Under the pieces are notes generated by a model that saw only the letters and a list, made by a program, of their open reading frames with translations, did no database searches and was not told the DNA's origin. A stretch of 64,000 nt of DNA from Novosphingobium ginsenosidimutans (GTDB lineage Bacteria; Pseudomonadota; Alphaproteobacteria; Sphingomonadales; Sphingomonadaceae): NCBI RefSeq assembly GCF_007954425.1, contig NZ_CP042345.1, positions 2,974,001 through 3,038,000 on the forward strand. The letters run 5' to 3'. The position numbers were made by a program, and so were the translations under genes. Of the stretch, positions 8,465-17,473 are shown in pieces (within the stretch, counting starts at the first letter, position 1; each line of letters opens with the position of its first letter).

Positions 8465-9816
8465 GCCAGCACCTCCTTCAGCGCTGCTTCAAGGGCAGCG
8501 ATATCCTCGTCCGAGACGACCTCGGTAACGGCAACGACCAGGCCATTTTCGAGCTCCGTCAGTTCCGGATAGAGCCGGCCCAACGAAACGCCGCCCAGCA
8601 CCCCCTTTGCGGCCAGTTCGTGCACCACGGCACGCGCCGGCTTGGGCAGGGTCACTGTGAACTCGTTGAAGAAGCTGCTGTTGACCAAGCTGACGCCCGG
8701 GATCGCCGCCAGCAGATCGGCAACCTGGACTGCGCGGGCGTGATTCAGAGCCGCCAGATCACGTAGGCCGCGCTCACCCAGCAGGGTCATGTGAATGCTA
8801 AAGGCGAGCGCGCAAAGACCTGAATTGGTGCAGATATTGCTGGTCGCCTTTTCGCGGCGGATGTGCTGCTCACGGGTCGAGAGCGTCAGCACGTAACCGC
8901 GCTTGCCGGTGGCATCGACAGTCTCACCGCACAGCCGACCTGGCATCTGGCGGACGTATTTATCGCGGGTTGCGAACAGGCCAACGTAGGGGCCACCGAA
9001 CTGGAGGCCGACGCCGAGCGACTGCCCCTCACCGACCACGATGTCCGCGCCCATTTCGCCCGGAGACTTGATCGCGCCCAGGGCAACCGGCTCGGTCACC
9101 ACGGCGATCAGCAGTGCACCAGCCGCCTGGCACGCAGCGGCGAGCGGCGAGAGATCCTCGATCCGGCCGAGGACATCCGGATACTGGACCACGACACAGC
9201 TGGTTTCGGCATCGATCGCACCCAACAGGCGATCCATGTCGGTGCTGCCAAGGTCCGGCGTGGCCGTATCCAGCGTATCGCCAGTGAAGCGGGCCATTGT
9301 CTTGGCCACGCTGACGTAGTGCGGGTGCAAACCACCGCTCAGCACCGCCTTCTTCCGGCGCGTGACTCGGCCGGCCATGCCGATCGCTTCCCAGCACGCA
9401 GTCGAGCCATCGTACATCGAGGCATTGGCGACGTCGCAGCCGAACAGGCGCGCGACCTGAGACTGGAACTCGAACAGCACCTGCAGCGTGCCCTGGGCGA
9501 TCTCCGGCTGGTAGGGCGTGTAGGCGGTCAGGAATTCACCACGCTGGATCAGGTGATCGACGCTGGCCGGCACGTGGTGCTTATAGGCCCCTGCCCCCAG
9601 GAAGAACGGATGATCGGAAGCGGCCTTGTTCTTGCGGGCCAGGTTCGAAAAATGGCGCTCCACCGCCATTTCACTCTGGCGCAAGGGCAGACCTGGAAGT
9701 GGTCCGGCAAGGCGCGCTTCGGCGGGTACGTCGACAAAGAGATCGTCTATCGATCCCGCGCCGATGACGCCAAGCATGGCGCTGCGGTCGCTCGGGGTCA
9801 GGGGCAGATAACGCAT
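8461..9816 (-). CDS. gcvPA: glycine dehydrogenase (decarboxylating) subunit 1
   Basis: A 451-residue N-terminal half of the split glycine decarboxylase. It opens with [19 protein letters not shown] and contains [33 protein letters not shown] and [14 protein letters not shown], all typical of Gcv[22 protein letters not shown] is the family block near the C-terminal third. It lacks the PLP lysine, which is on GcvPB. It lies 4 nt after gcvH and overlaps gcvPB by 4 nt, within the order T-H-PA-PB controlled by the upstream glycine riboswitch. Confidence 0.97.
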   Translation of the reverse strand: MRYLPLTPSDRSAMLGVIGAGSIDDLFVDVPAEARLAGPLPGLPLRQSEMAVERHFSNLARKNKAASDHPFFLGAGAYKHHVPASVDHLIQRGEFLTAYTPYQPEIAQGTLQVLFEFQSQVARLFGCDVANASMYDGSTACWEAIGMAGRVTRRKKAVLSGGLHPHYVSVAKTMARFTGDTLDTATPDLGSTDMDRLLGAIDAETSCVVVQYPDVLGRIEDLSPLAAACQAAGALLIAVVTEPVALGAIKSPGEMGADIVVGEGQSLGVGLQFGGPYVGLFATRDKYVRQMPGRLCGETVDATGKRGYVLTLSTREQHIRREKATSNICTNSGLCALAFSIHMTLLGERGLRDLAALNHARAVQVADLLAAIPGVSLVNSSFFNEFTVTLPKPARAVVHELAAKGVLGGVSLGRLYPELTELENGLVVAVTEVVSDEDIAALEAALKEVLA

Positions 9817-9820
9817 GGGT

Positions 9821-10192
9821 TCAGAGCTCCGCGACGTAGGCGTCGTAGGCGGCCTTATCCATCAGGCCTTCAAGTTCGGACACATCGCTGAGATCGATGC
9901 GGAACAGCCAGCCGCCCTCTTCAGGGTCGGTGTTAACAGTTTCTGGGGCATCACCCAGCGCATCGTTGGCGGAGGTGATCGTGCCGCTGACGGGCGAATA
10001 GACGTCTGATGCAGCCTTGACGCTGTCGACCACGCAGGGGGCGTCGCCCTTCTTCACAGTGCTGCCGGCAGCGGGCAGGTCAACATAAGTGATGTCGCCC
10101 AACTGGCTCTGAGCATAGTCGGTAATGCCGACCACACCGCTGGTGCCGTCAACATCGATCCATTCGTGGTCCTGGGTGAAATAGCGAGTCAT
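9821..10192 (-). CDS. gcvH: glycine cleavage system H protein
   Basis: A 123-residue lipoyl carrier that shuttles the aminomethyl group from the P-protein to the T-protein. It starts at the ATG at 10192 with [16 protein letters not shown]. The lipoylation lysine is Lys59 in [17 protein letters not shown]; the residue three before the lysine is Asp where many homologues have Glu. [15 protein letters not shown] is the conserved C-terminal block. The length is normal for the family. The frame stays open far upstream into gcvT in another frame, but this start gives the usual N-terminus. It sits 4 nt downstream of gcvT. Confidence 0.97.
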   Translation of the reverse strand: MTRYFTQDHEWIDVDGTSGVVGITDYAQSQLGDITYVDLPAAGSTVKKGDAPCVVDSVKAASDVYSPVSGTITSANDALGDAPETVNTDPEEGGWLFRIDLSDVSELEGLMDKAAYDAYVAEL

Positions 10193-10196
10193 GGCG

Positions 10197-11342
10197 TCAG
10201 GCTCCTCGGAAATAGCGGTGCGGAACGAAGGGGGTGGAAACGACCTCGGCGGCGAGGCGCTTGCCCCGCACCTCGATCTCAAGCTTGGTACCAGGCGCGG
10301 CATTGGCACTGGCGATGTAAGCCATGGCGATCGGCTCGCCGCGGCTGGGCGAAAAGCCGCCCGAGGTGACCACGCCAACCTGATCTGCGCCAAGGTGGAC
10401 GGTCGCACCTTCGCGCGCAGCCTGGCGGCCTTCGAGCACAAGCCCGACCCACTTGCGCGCAGTGCCCTCGGCAATCTCGCGCATGATACGGTTAGCTCCG
10501 GGGAAGCCGCCTTCTGTCCGGCGGCGCTTGTTGATGCCGAACAACAGGCCGGCTTCGATTGGGCTGGTGTCGGGTGAAAGGTCATGACCGTAGAGCGGCA
10601 GTCCGGCCTCAAGCCGCAGCGAATCTCGCGCGCCAAGGCCAATCGGCTTCACTTCCGGCTGGGCACAGATCAGATCGGCCACGCGTTCGGCATCGGCAGC
10701 CGGGATCGAAATCTCAAACCCGTCTTCGCCCGTATAGCCCGAACGGCTGATCCAGGCGTCAATGCCGTCAATCTTGAACTGCCCGCCTTTCATGAAGGTA
10801 AGCGCAGCAAGCGGATATTCGCCCGTCACCACCCGCTCCAGTGCAGCGAAGGCTTTCGGCCCCTGCAGGGCCAGCAGCGCGCTGTCCTCCAGATGGTTGA
10901 TCGTCACCTCATCGGGCAGATGCTCGCGCAAGTGGCCGATATCGTCCCACTTGGTCGCGCCATTCACCACCAGATAGAACCCGGAGTTCCAGCGCGTGAC
11001 CATCAGGTCATCCAGAACACCGCCGTTTTCGTCCAGCAGCAATGAATAGCGCGGACCATAGGGCTTCAACGTCGCAAGATCGATCGGAAGGACGGCTTCA
11101 AGCGCCGCCTCGACGCCCTCGCCAGAGATGAACAGCTGACCCATGTGGCTGACATCGAACAGCCCGGCGCTCTCGCGGGTCCAGGTGTGCTCGGCGATGA
11201 TGCCCTCGTACTGGACCGGCATCCAGTAGCCGGCGAACTCGACCATCCGGCCACCACGCGCGCGGTGCCAGGCGTCAAGCGGCAGCATCAGCACTTCGGG
11301 CTCTACCGCTTCTTCATCGTTGATCGAATGGACGTCGCCCAC
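10197..11342 (-). CDS. gcvT: glycine cleavage system T protein (aminomethyltransferase)
   Basis: A 381-residue tetrahydrofolate-dependent aminomethyltransferase, first gene of the operon. Blocks seen are HRARGGRMVEFAGYWMPVQY, SAGLFDVSHMGQL, SRSGYTGEDGFEI and GLGARDSLRLEAGLPLYGHD, followed by the C-terminal barrel domain. I place the start at the GTG at 11342 because GGAG lies 7 nt upstream of it and the frame further up enters the second riboswitch aptamer. A GTG at 11390 within the aptamer and an ATG at 11288 without a ribosome-binding site are less likely. Expression is probably glycine-inducible through the leader. Confidence 0.95.
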   Translation of the reverse strand: MGDVHSINDEEAVEPEVLMLPLDAWHRARGGRMVEFAGYWMPVQYEGIIAEHTWTRESAGLFDVSHMGQLFISGEGVEAALEAVLPIDLATLKPYGPRYSLLLDENGGVLDDLMVTRWNSGFYLVVNGATKWDDIGHLREHLPDEVTINHLEDSALLALQGPKAFAALERVVTGEYPLAALTFMKGGQFKIDGIDAWISRSGYTGEDGFEISIPAADAERVADLICAQPEVKPIGLGARDSLRLEAGLPLYGHDLSPDTSPIEAGLLFGINKRRRTEGGFPGANRIMREIAEGTARKWVGLVLEGRQAAREGATVHLGADQVGVVTSGGFSPSRGEPIAMAYIASANAAPGTKLEIEVRGKRLAAEVVSTPFVPHRYFRGA

Positions 11343-11381
11343 AGGTCTACTCCGCACAGAATGCACCAAAATCGGTGCCCC

Positions 11382-11578
11382 CTCTGTCACGGAAACCTGA
11401 GAGCTTTCCCTTGGAGCAAGTCCAAGGTTACCCCTTCGGCGGCCCCAAGGAATGGGACACTTTCCAGAGTATCGCTATTGACCCACGCGGTCCCTGGTGC
11501 CTGAGAGATTCCGGGGCGGTTGCTCCTTCGGCGCCCGACGAGACGTCAACAGACGAATCGTCGGAACTCTCCCGCGCG
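11382..11578 (-). promoter_or_regulatory. tandem glycine riboswitch upstream of gcvT
   Basis: Two aptamers read on the minus strand before gcvT. Aptamer I covers about 11578-11486, with GGGAGAG near its 5' side and the hallmark CTCTCAGGCACCAGGGACC near its 3' side. Aptamer II covers about 11469-11382, closed by CTCTG (11469-11465) pairing with CAGAG (11386-11382), and contains GCTCTCAGGTTTCCGTGACAG. The linker between them is about 16 nt. A small hairpin GCACC/GGTGC (11378-11363) lies between aptamer II and the GGAG ribosome-binding site, which makes a translation-level or combined expression platform plausible. Class, order and target gene match known glycine riboswitches. Confidence 0.95.
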
Positions 11579-11594
11579 ATCAGCGATGCGGAGG

Positions 11595-11623
11595 GCGATG
11601 GCCGGAGCCAGCGGGCAAGTCAA
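11595..11623 (-). promoter_or_regulatory. candidate promoter of the gcv operon
   Basis: On the minus strand, TTGACT (11623-11618) is followed after 17 nt by a weak CATCGC hexamer (11600-11595). Transcription from here would begin about 10-20 nt before riboswitch aptamer I, which is the expected geometry. The -10 is poor, so the call rests mainly on position. Confidence 0.35.
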
Positions 11624-11656
11624 TCCCGGCCTTCGGGTCCTTCCCCGATCGAGGGT

Positions 11657-12334
11657 TCAGTCTGCCTTGCGGGCGGCCCGCAAGATGGCATCGTGCTCAA
11701 AGACAAAGCGCCCCGCAGCTTTTTCCTTGGTCAGTCCGATGATCGCCTTGGCAATCGTATCGGCCTTGATTGAGCGGTACTTGCTGTACTGGCCCTGCAG
11801 CAGCAAATCGGCCACAGGGCTAAGTATCCGGCCCGCCAGCTCGGCCGGACGCAATTCCTCGCGAGGGCCGCGCAGCAGGCCGGGGCGCAGCACGTCGAGC
11901 CGGGGAACGCCGATGCGCCCAAGCCCCTGCTCGGTCTCGCCCTTGACCTTCAGGTAAAAGTTCTTGGCCAGGGCATCGGCCCCGACCGAGGAGATGGCGA
12001 TCACCTGCCGCATCCCGGCCTCCTTGGCCGCCTTGGCACAGGCCAGCACCAGATGCTGATCGACCGCGCGAAAATCGGTCTCGCTCTTGCCCGCCTTCTT
12101 CCACGTGGTGCCGAGCGCAGAAACCAGGACATCGGCGTTGGATGCAGCGATGGCATCATCCCAGTTCTCAGGCGGCGCGACCAGCACTTCCATCCGCGCG
12201 CCTGTGGGCAGCGGAATCTCGCGGCGGGCAATGGCAACAAGACGGATGTCGCTGCGGCCGACCGCCAGCTTGATCAGGCTCTGCCCAATCAGACCCGAAG
12301 CCCCGACCAGGGCAATGCGGGTAACCTTAGACAT
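11657..12334 (-). CDS. NAD(P)H-binding, nucleoside-diphosphate-sugar epimerase-like protein
   Basis: A 225-residue atypical short-chain dehydrogenase. The N-terminal VTRIALVGASGLIGQSLIK carries the Gly-rich dinucleotide-binding motif, and VIAISSVGADALAKNFYLKVKG has the Ser-Val-Gly and Tyr-x3-Lys arrangement of the active site. LDVLRPGLLRGPREE follows. The family includes oxidoreductases related to HTATIP2; the substrate is unknown. The start at 12334 has an AAGGA box 8 nt upstream and lies 8 bp inside the end of dgt, so the gene is coupled to dgt and the racemase gene upstream. Confidence 0.8.
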   Translation of the reverse strand: MSKVTRIALVGASGLIGQSLIKLAVGRSDIRLVAIARREIPLPTGARMEVLVAPPENWDDAIAASNADVLVSALGTTWKKAGKSETDFRAVDQHLVLACAKAAKEAGMRQVIAISSVGADALAKNFYLKVKGETEQGLGRIGVPRLDVLRPGLLRGPREELRPAELAGRILSPVADLLLQGQYSKYRSIKADTIAKAIIGLTKEKAAGRFVFEHDAILRAARKAD

Positions 12335-13484
12335 TGCGCAATCCTTCGGGGGTGCGGCCATAGATCGCGGCATGCGAGGCGATCGCAAACCGATCAGTCA
12401 TGCCAGCGATGTAGTCAGCGATATGGCGGCTGCGATGCGGCTCATCGCTCGGCAGGCGGCTGACCCAGCCTCCCTCCATCAGCGCCGGATCCTGGGCATA
12501 GGCAGCGAAAAGCTCGGCCGTCACTGCCCGCGCGCGCTCGGCCGTCTGTAACTGCTGGGGATGGTGGTACAGCCGGTCATACATGAAGCGCTTTAGCCTG
12601 CGTTCATGCGCCGCCAGCCCGGTTGAAAAGACACAGGTTGCCTGCCCCGCAGCCCGGACATCGTCCGCGCAGTCCATGCCTTGGGCCCGCGCATTGGTTT
12701 CGGCGATCACGTCGTTGACCATCCAGCCGATCTGGCTGCGGACCAACTCGCGCAGGCGCCGGTCCTGCGGCGCGGCGGGAAACTTGCGTTCGATTGCGCG
12801 CCACTGGTCGGCCACAGAATCGAGTGTCAGGAGTTCATCCAGCTCAAGGAAGCCAGCCCGCAGGCCATCGTCGATGTCGTGGTTGTCATAGGCAATGTCG
12901 TCGGCAATCGCGGCGACCTGTGCCTCAAGGGAGGGCCAGGTGGTAAGATCGAGTGGATAGGCCGCATCGAGTTCGGCCAAGGCCCAGTTGACCATGCCGA
13001 CCGGCCCGTTGTGCTTTGCCAGACCCTCCAGCACTTCCCATGAGAGGTTGAGCCCGTCGTGTTCGCAATAGGGGCTCTCAATCCGCATCAGGATACGCAG
13101 CGACTGCGCATTGTGATCAAACCCGCCGTGGCGTTCCAGCGCCGCATTCAGAGCGTCCTCACCGGCATGACCAAACGGCGGATGGCCGATATCATGAGCC
13201 AGGCAAAGCGCCTCAGTGAGGTCCTCATCCAGCCCCAGCGCCCGGGCTATGACCCGGCCGATCTGAGCAACTTCCAGGCTGTGAGTTAGGCGGACGCGGT
13301 AATGATCGCCATCGGGCGCGACAAAGACCTGGGTCTTGTGGCGCAACCGGCGGAAGGCGATCGAGTGGACAATCCGGTCGCGATCGCGCTGAAACTGGCT
13401 GCGCGGCCCGCGGGCCAGCGCCGCTTCCAGCGGAAACTCGCGCCCGCGCGACTGCGCCGGGTCAGAGGCGTATGCGGCCCTCAC
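12327..13484 (-). CDS. dgt: deoxyguanosinetriphosphate triphosphohydrolase-like HD protein
   Basis: A 385-residue dNTPase that hydrolyses dGTP, and often other dNTPs, to the nucleoside and triphosphate. SIAFRRLRHKTQVF and VRLTHSLEVAQIGR precede the metal-binding AHDIGHPPFGHAGEDALN, the HD signature. IADDIAYDNHDIDDGL supplies the second metal-ligand block. Length and motif order fit the type 2 dGTPase family of alphaproteobacteria. The start is a GTG at 13484 that overlaps the racemase stop in a GTGA junction. Confidence 0.95.
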   Translation of the reverse strand: MRAAYASDPAQSRGREFPLEAALARGPRSQFQRDRDRIVHSIAFRRLRHKTQVFVAPDGDHYRVRLTHSLEVAQIGRVIARALGLDEDLTEALCLAHDIGHPPFGHAGEDALNAALERHGGFDHNAQSLRILMRIESPYCEHDGLNLSWEVLEGLAKHNGPVGMVNWALAELDAAYPLDLTTWPSLEAQVAAIADDIAYDNHDIDDGLRAGFLELDELLTLDSVADQWRAIERKFPAAPQDRRLRELVRSQIGWMVNDVIAETNARAQGMDCADDVRAAGQATCVFSTGLAAHERRLKRFMYDRLYHHPQQLQTAERARAVTAELFAAYAQDPALMEGGWVSRLPSDEPHRSRHIADYIAGMTDRFAIASHAAIYGRTPEGLRNV

Positions 13485-14176
13485 GCGTCTGCCAGCATCC
13501 AGTCGACCGCCGCCTCGGCATGGATCCGGGTGCAGTCAAAGATCGGCAGGACGTTGGCATCGACGTCGACAACCATTTCCAGTTCGGTGCAGCCCAGCAC
13601 GATCGCCTGGGCTCCGTCCTGTTCCAGATTGGTGATGATCGTCTTCAGCTCTCGCTCGGCCTGGCGGCTGACCTTGCCCTTTAGCAGCTCGTCGTAGATC
13701 ACCCGGTCGAGCGTTTCGACGAAAGGCATTTCCGGCGGCAGCAACTCGATATCGCGGGCGATCAGCTTCTGGCGATAGAAGCTTTCCAGCATCACGTTGC
13801 GGGTACCAAGCAGCGCCGCCTTCTTGACCCGGCCGCCAGCCATCCGCTCGGCCACGCATTCGGCGATGTGGATAATCGGCACATCCACCGCCTTGGCAAC
13901 CTGGTCATAGACCTTGTGCATCGAATTGGCGCCGATCAGGATAGCCGTCGCCCCGGCCTTTTCGAGGCGCTTGGCAGCCGCCGCCAGGGTCTTGGCAGCG
14001 CGGGTCCATTCCGCGTCGCTCGACAGGCGGGACAGTTCGGCAAAGTCCAGGCTTTCGATCACCATTGACGCGCTGGAACCCTGGCCGACGCGTGCCTGAA
14101 CCAGACGATTGATGTGCTCGTAGTAAGTGCGGGTCGAGTACCAGCTCATCCCGCCGATCAAACCGATCTTGCGCAA
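13481..14176 (-). CDS. aspartate/glutamate racemase family protein
   Basis: A 231-residue two-lobed racemase (MRKIGLIGGMSWYSTRTYYE). Family members use two cysteines as acid/base pair. The C-terminal one is present (Cys196 in IVLGCTELEM). The N-terminal one, expected before NTMH, is Ala83 in LIGANSMHKVYDQVA. Escherichia coli YgeA also lacks the first cysteine (Thr at this place, as I recall), so the protein may belong to that broad-specificity branch or may catalyse a one-base reaction. It heads a coupled unit with dgt and the NAD(P)-binding gene. Confidence 0.85.
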   Translation of the reverse strand: MRKIGLIGGMSWYSTRTYYEHINRLVQARVGQGSSASMVIESLDFAELSRLSSDAEWTRAAKTLAAAAKRLEKAGATAILIGANSMHKVYDQVAKAVDVPIIHIAECVAERMAGGRVKKAALLGTRNVMLESFYRQKLIARDIELLPPEMPFVETLDRVIYDELLKGKVSRQAERELKTIITNLEQDGAQAIVLGCTELEMVVDVDANVLPIFDCTRIHAEAAVDWMLADA

Positions 14177-14257
14177 GCAAATTCTCCGTTAGGGGCGTGG
14201 GTCCCTGTTGCCAGCGCCCTTAACGAAGGTGGTCCAACAGGTCCAGCACGTGCCCCC

Positions 14258-15208
14258 TCAGGGTTGTGGGCTGAGAAACGATCTGACGTCTGCGGCACTC
14301 GCCTCGGCCGCTTCTTCGTGCGGCAGGTGGCCGATGCGGGGATAGATCTTGAGCTGCGATCCAGCGATTCCCGAATTGTACCAGTGCGCACCGGCAACGG
14401 AGATCAGCTTGTCCTCCTCGCCCCACAGGATCAGCGTGGGGCTCTTGATTGCGGATAGCTCCTGCGCGGCAAAGCTCTTGCGGGGCGTAGCGAAGCGCTC
14501 GGCTGTGGCGGCCCGGTTGCCAGGAAAGCGCAGCAGTTCCCAATACCGGTCAACGGCCGCATCGGTGACAACCGCCTGGTTGGAGACACTCTGGCGCAGG
14601 CTCCTTTCAACCAGGGCGCGCGGCGTGATTGACCGCATCACCAGATTCACCCCCGGGGTCGCGGCAAGGGTAAAGCCGATATTGCCCCGGCCCTGGCGGT
14701 CTGGCGATTGCGGTGCTCCACCGGCATCGACCAGGATCAAGGCGCTGAGGTGCTCGGGATGGACCATCGCATACTTCGCCGCGATCGCCCCGCCCATGGA
14801 ATTGCCGGCCAGGGCCATCCGTTCAATCCCCAGCTTTGCACGAACCTTCTCAGTGGTAGAGACCATGTCTTCCAGCGTGTGCTTGCCCGCCGGGTTAGGC
14901 CCGGTCAGACCGTGGCCGATCTGGTCAAAGCGGATCACGCGGAACTGATTTGACAGGGTCCTGGTCCAGGCATCCCAGGTGTGGAGATCGGCGTTGGAGC
15001 CGTGAAGCAGCACAAGCACGGGCGCATTGCGCGGGCCCTCATCGCGCAAATGGACCGTCAGCCCCGCACCCAGATCGACGAATTGAGACGGTGAGCCGCC
15101 GTACTTGGCCTTCATCTCAGCGGGATCGGTATCGGGGGTACGGAACAGCAGGAATGCGCCCACAAGGACCACGATGATACCCAGCAGCCACTTGCCCAGA
15201 CGCTTCAC
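14258..15208 (-). CDS. membrane-anchored alpha/beta hydrolase
   Basis: A hydrolase of about 316 residues with an N-terminal membrane helix (WLLGIIVVLVGAFLLF) that would place the catalytic domain in the periplasm. VLLHGSNADLHTWD forms the oxyanion region. The nucleophile is Ser137 in LAGNSMGGAIA, the acid is probably in LWGEEDKLI and the base His is in IGHLPHEEAAE. The start is the GTG at 15208, which overlaps the cytochrome gene stop (GTGA) and has GGAG 8 nt upstream; an ATG at 15229 would extend it by seven residues. Coupling to the diheme cytochrome and beta-helix genes suggests a shared periplasmic process. The substrate is unknown. Confidence 0.85.
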   Translation of the reverse strand: MKRLGKWLLGIIVVLVGAFLLFRTPDTDPAEMKAKYGGSPSQFVDLGAGLTVHLRDEGPRNAPVLVLLHGSNADLHTWDAWTRTLSNQFRVIRFDQIGHGLTGPNPAGKHTLEDMVSTTEKVRAKLGIERMALAGNSMGGAIAAKYAMVHPEHLSALILVDAGGAPQSPDRQGRGNIGFTLAATPGVNLVMRSITPRALVERSLRQSVSNQAVVTDAAVDRYWELLRFPGNRAATAERFATPRKSFAAQELSAIKSPTLILWGEEDKLISVAGAHWYNSGIAGSQLKIYPRIGHLPHEEAAEASAADVRSFLSPQP

Positions 15209-16194
15209 CGTTTCATCTCCCTGATCCATCGCGCAACGGCCGCCTGTCCATCCGGGTCGATGCTCGATCGGCCCACTTCAGGCATGGATATCCCGCCCTC
15301 AAGGCTGCCCATCCGGTAGATCATGATCGACTGCTCCGGATGACCCGGCAGCACATCGAACTCCAACCCGCCCGAGCCGCGACCTGCAGCCACCGGCCGT
15401 TTCATGATGCCTAGCTTGACCGGGTCGGCTTGCTCCCACCGCAAGTCCAGGCCCGAATTGGAGGCCGAGCCACCGGGATTGTGGCAATGAGCGCAATTGC
15501 TGTCGAGCCAACCGCGTGCGACCGGGGCGACCGCGAGTTTGGCGCGGTCATCCCATAGCGGAACGCGCGCGGTCACTTTTGGCACAGAGTCAAGCTTACC
15601 AGCCTTGTGGAAGCTCTCCAGCCAAGCCGCCGACAAGTTGCGCGCCTTGGGGCCGATTGGCACCACCGCATCGCCCTGCTGGTGGCATTCCTTGCACTGG
15701 TTCTTGTTGGGGATGGCATAGGAAATCGGCTGTCCCTGCGGCGTCGTCAGTTCCAGCCGTGCGCCCGCCAGGGCCAGCCGTGCCTCGGTTTGTTCGCGGT
15801 TCCATTGATAGGGCAGCGCGACCCAGCCATCGGCGCGGTGGAGCAGCACGCGCGTTTCGATCAGGCGGCCTTCCAGCTTGAAAGTCTTGATCAGGGCGGC
15901 GCCGACCGGGAGGTCGAGCAGACCATCGCCATTGGCTTTGGCCTTGGTTCCAGCGGGGAGATAGACAAAGCGCAGCTTTTCCGCGCCATCAGACCAGAGC
16001 GGCGTTTGCAGGCGATAGGGCGTTACGCCTGCTGCCGGTCGCTGGGCAGCGGCGTCAGCGAAGAAATGGAATTCGCCTAGAGTGGCCGGCAGGCCGGATC
16101 CTGTTACTGCCGCAACATTGACGCCGTCATCTTGCGGCGCAGCGACGGCGACCGCCGTCGCCGTCAACAAGAATGCGGCCAGTAACAGCCTCAT
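15205..16194 (-). CDS. SO2930-family diheme c-type cytochrome
   Basis: A 329-residue exported protein with a signal peptide (MRLLLAAFLLTATAVAVAA). Two CxxCH haem sites are visible: CKECH at residues 167-171 and CAHCH at 234-238. YRLQTPLWSDGAEKLRFVYLP is a family block, and GGISMPEVGRSSID near the end may supply an axial Met. The pattern matches the family named after Shewanella SO2930. As I recall, this family occurs in gene pairs with a parallel beta-helix protein, which is the arrangement here (4-nt overlap). Function of the pair is unknown; a periplasmic electron-transfer role is inferred from the haems. Confidence 0.85.
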   Translation of the reverse strand: MRLLLAAFLLTATAVAVAAPQDDGVNVAAVTGSGLPATLGEFHFFADAAAQRPAAGVTPYRLQTPLWSDGAEKLRFVYLPAGTKAKANGDGLLDLPVGAALIKTFKLEGRLIETRVLLHRADGWVALPYQWNREQTEARLALAGARLELTTPQGQPISYAIPNKNQCKECHQQGDAVVPIGPKARNLSAAWLESFHKAGKLDSVPKVTARVPLWDDRAKLAVAPVARGWLDSNCAHCHNPGGSASNSGLDLRWEQADPVKLGIMKRPVAAGRGSGGLEFDVLPGHPEQSIMIYRMGSLEGGISMPEVGRSSIDPDGQAAVARWIREMKR

Positions 16195-17414
16195 TGAATA
16201 CGTAGATCGAGCGCTGCGGGGGCCCGAGGTTCGACTGCCTGGCTCGCTCCTGGTGCGGGCGGCATCGGCACCGAATCCGGCAAACGGAATGGTGCCGGCT
16301 TGGCCTGTTCAGCGCCTGCCCCCTGCTTTGGCAGGTTCAATGACAAGGCCTTGCCATTCACGAGGTCGACCGCCTTTGGAGGATCGCCAAGCCCATCCCA
16401 CAGCACCGGAGGGAGCGAACCACCGAATGCCGTAAGCAGCGTAGCTGCCCCGGGAAGCTGCGGATCGTATCCGTCTCGTCCAAACCTGTTTCCGCCGATC
16501 AGCACATTGCGAGGCGCAGGATTGTAGCGCGCATCGGCAAATGCGAGCGGATAGGAGACCACCATGATTGAGGTCGTTGGATTGCCGTCAAACTGATTAC
16601 GGCCGACCATTACGCCATCGTTGGCCATCACCATTACCCCGGTGCCGCGCCGCACACCGGCAACGATGTTGCCTTTTGGCGCGAAGTTTGGCGTGTCATT
16701 ACCAACCACCAAGTTGTCGCGGATCACCACGTTGCCTCCGCCCATCACCGGCAGGTTGGGCAGATCAAATACCAGGATGCCGCCAGTATTGCGGGTCACC
16801 AGGTTGCCGGTAACCAACGCATCGCGGCTGTTCTCGATCTCGATCCCCGCGACGGACTGCTCGACATAGTTGTAGCGGACCGTGATCGCCTTGCTTTGGC
16901 CGACGTAGATCCCGGCGTCTGAGGCGCCCGAAACCTTGCACCCATCAACCAGCACTCCGGTGCTCGAGACGGGATAGATGCCATATGCGCCGTTCGTTTC
17001 CTTGGGCCCGCCGGTCCAAGTCACGCGGACGCGGTAATAGACGATGTTATCGGCACCCTTGGACTTGATCCCGTCGCCCTTGGTGTTCTCGACCGCGAAA
17101 TCGCGCAGGGTGACTTCGTCAGAAGTCACCAGCAGCCCCTCGCCGGCCCCCTTTTGGCCTGTGAAGTCGAGCACGGTCGCGTCCATCCCGGCACCGCGCA
17201 CCGTCACGCCCGTGACGTCGAGCGACAGGCCATCAGTCAGCGTGAAGCGCCCGGCCCCTAGCTCAACGACGTCCCCCGGCTCGGCCAGGATCAAAGCCTC
17301 CTGCAAGCGGGCCTGGGCGTTTTCGCCCGCCGCGACGGGTATCACCTTGGCATGGGCAGGAGCAGCCAGGGCCAGTGCCGTGGCCACAGCGATCAGCGTT
17401 GCGGGCATCCTCAT
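16191..17414 (-). CDS. parallel beta-helix domain protein, partner of the diheme cytochrome
   Basis: A 407-residue secreted protein with a signal peptide (MRMPATLIAVATALALAAPAHA). Most of the chain is made of short repeats with alternating small and hydrophobic residues, such as GIKSKGADNIVYYRVRVTW, GVLVDGCKVSGASDAGIYVG and GIEIENSRDALVTGNLVTRN. This is the right-handed parallel beta-helix seen in pectate-lyase-like proteins. The C-terminal 50 residues are Pro/Ala-rich and probably unstructured. No catalytic carbohydrate-active motif is evident. Its stop overlaps the start of the cytochrome gene by 4 nt, so both are made together. Confidence 0.85.
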   Translation of the reverse strand: MRMPATLIAVATALALAAPAHAKVIPVAAGENAQARLQEALILAEPGDVVELGAGRFTLTDGLSLDVTGVTVRGAGMDATVLDFTGQKGAGEGLLVTSDEVTLRDFAVENTKGDGIKSKGADNIVYYRVRVTWTGGPKETNGAYGIYPVSSTGVLVDGCKVSGASDAGIYVGQSKAITVRYNYVEQSVAGIEIENSRDALVTGNLVTRNTGGILVFDLPNLPVMGGGNVVIRDNLVVGNDTPNFAPKGNIVAGVRRGTGVMVMANDGVMVGRNQFDGNPTTSIMVVSYPLAFADARYNPAPRNVLIGGNRFGRDGYDPQLPGAATLLTAFGGSLPPVLWDGLGDPPKAVDLVNGKALSLNLPKQGAGAEQAKPAPFRLPDSVPMPPAPGASQAVEPRAPAALDLRIQ

Positions 17415-17473
17415 GGGATCGGAGTTTTGAACTGACAGCGGTGTAAGTCAATCCACCGCCACAAAAGGCAGGA

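Noticed and set aside
11345..11650. Open frames running through the gcvT leader
   Set aside because: The segment folds as two glycine aptamers and is regulatory RNA, not coding.
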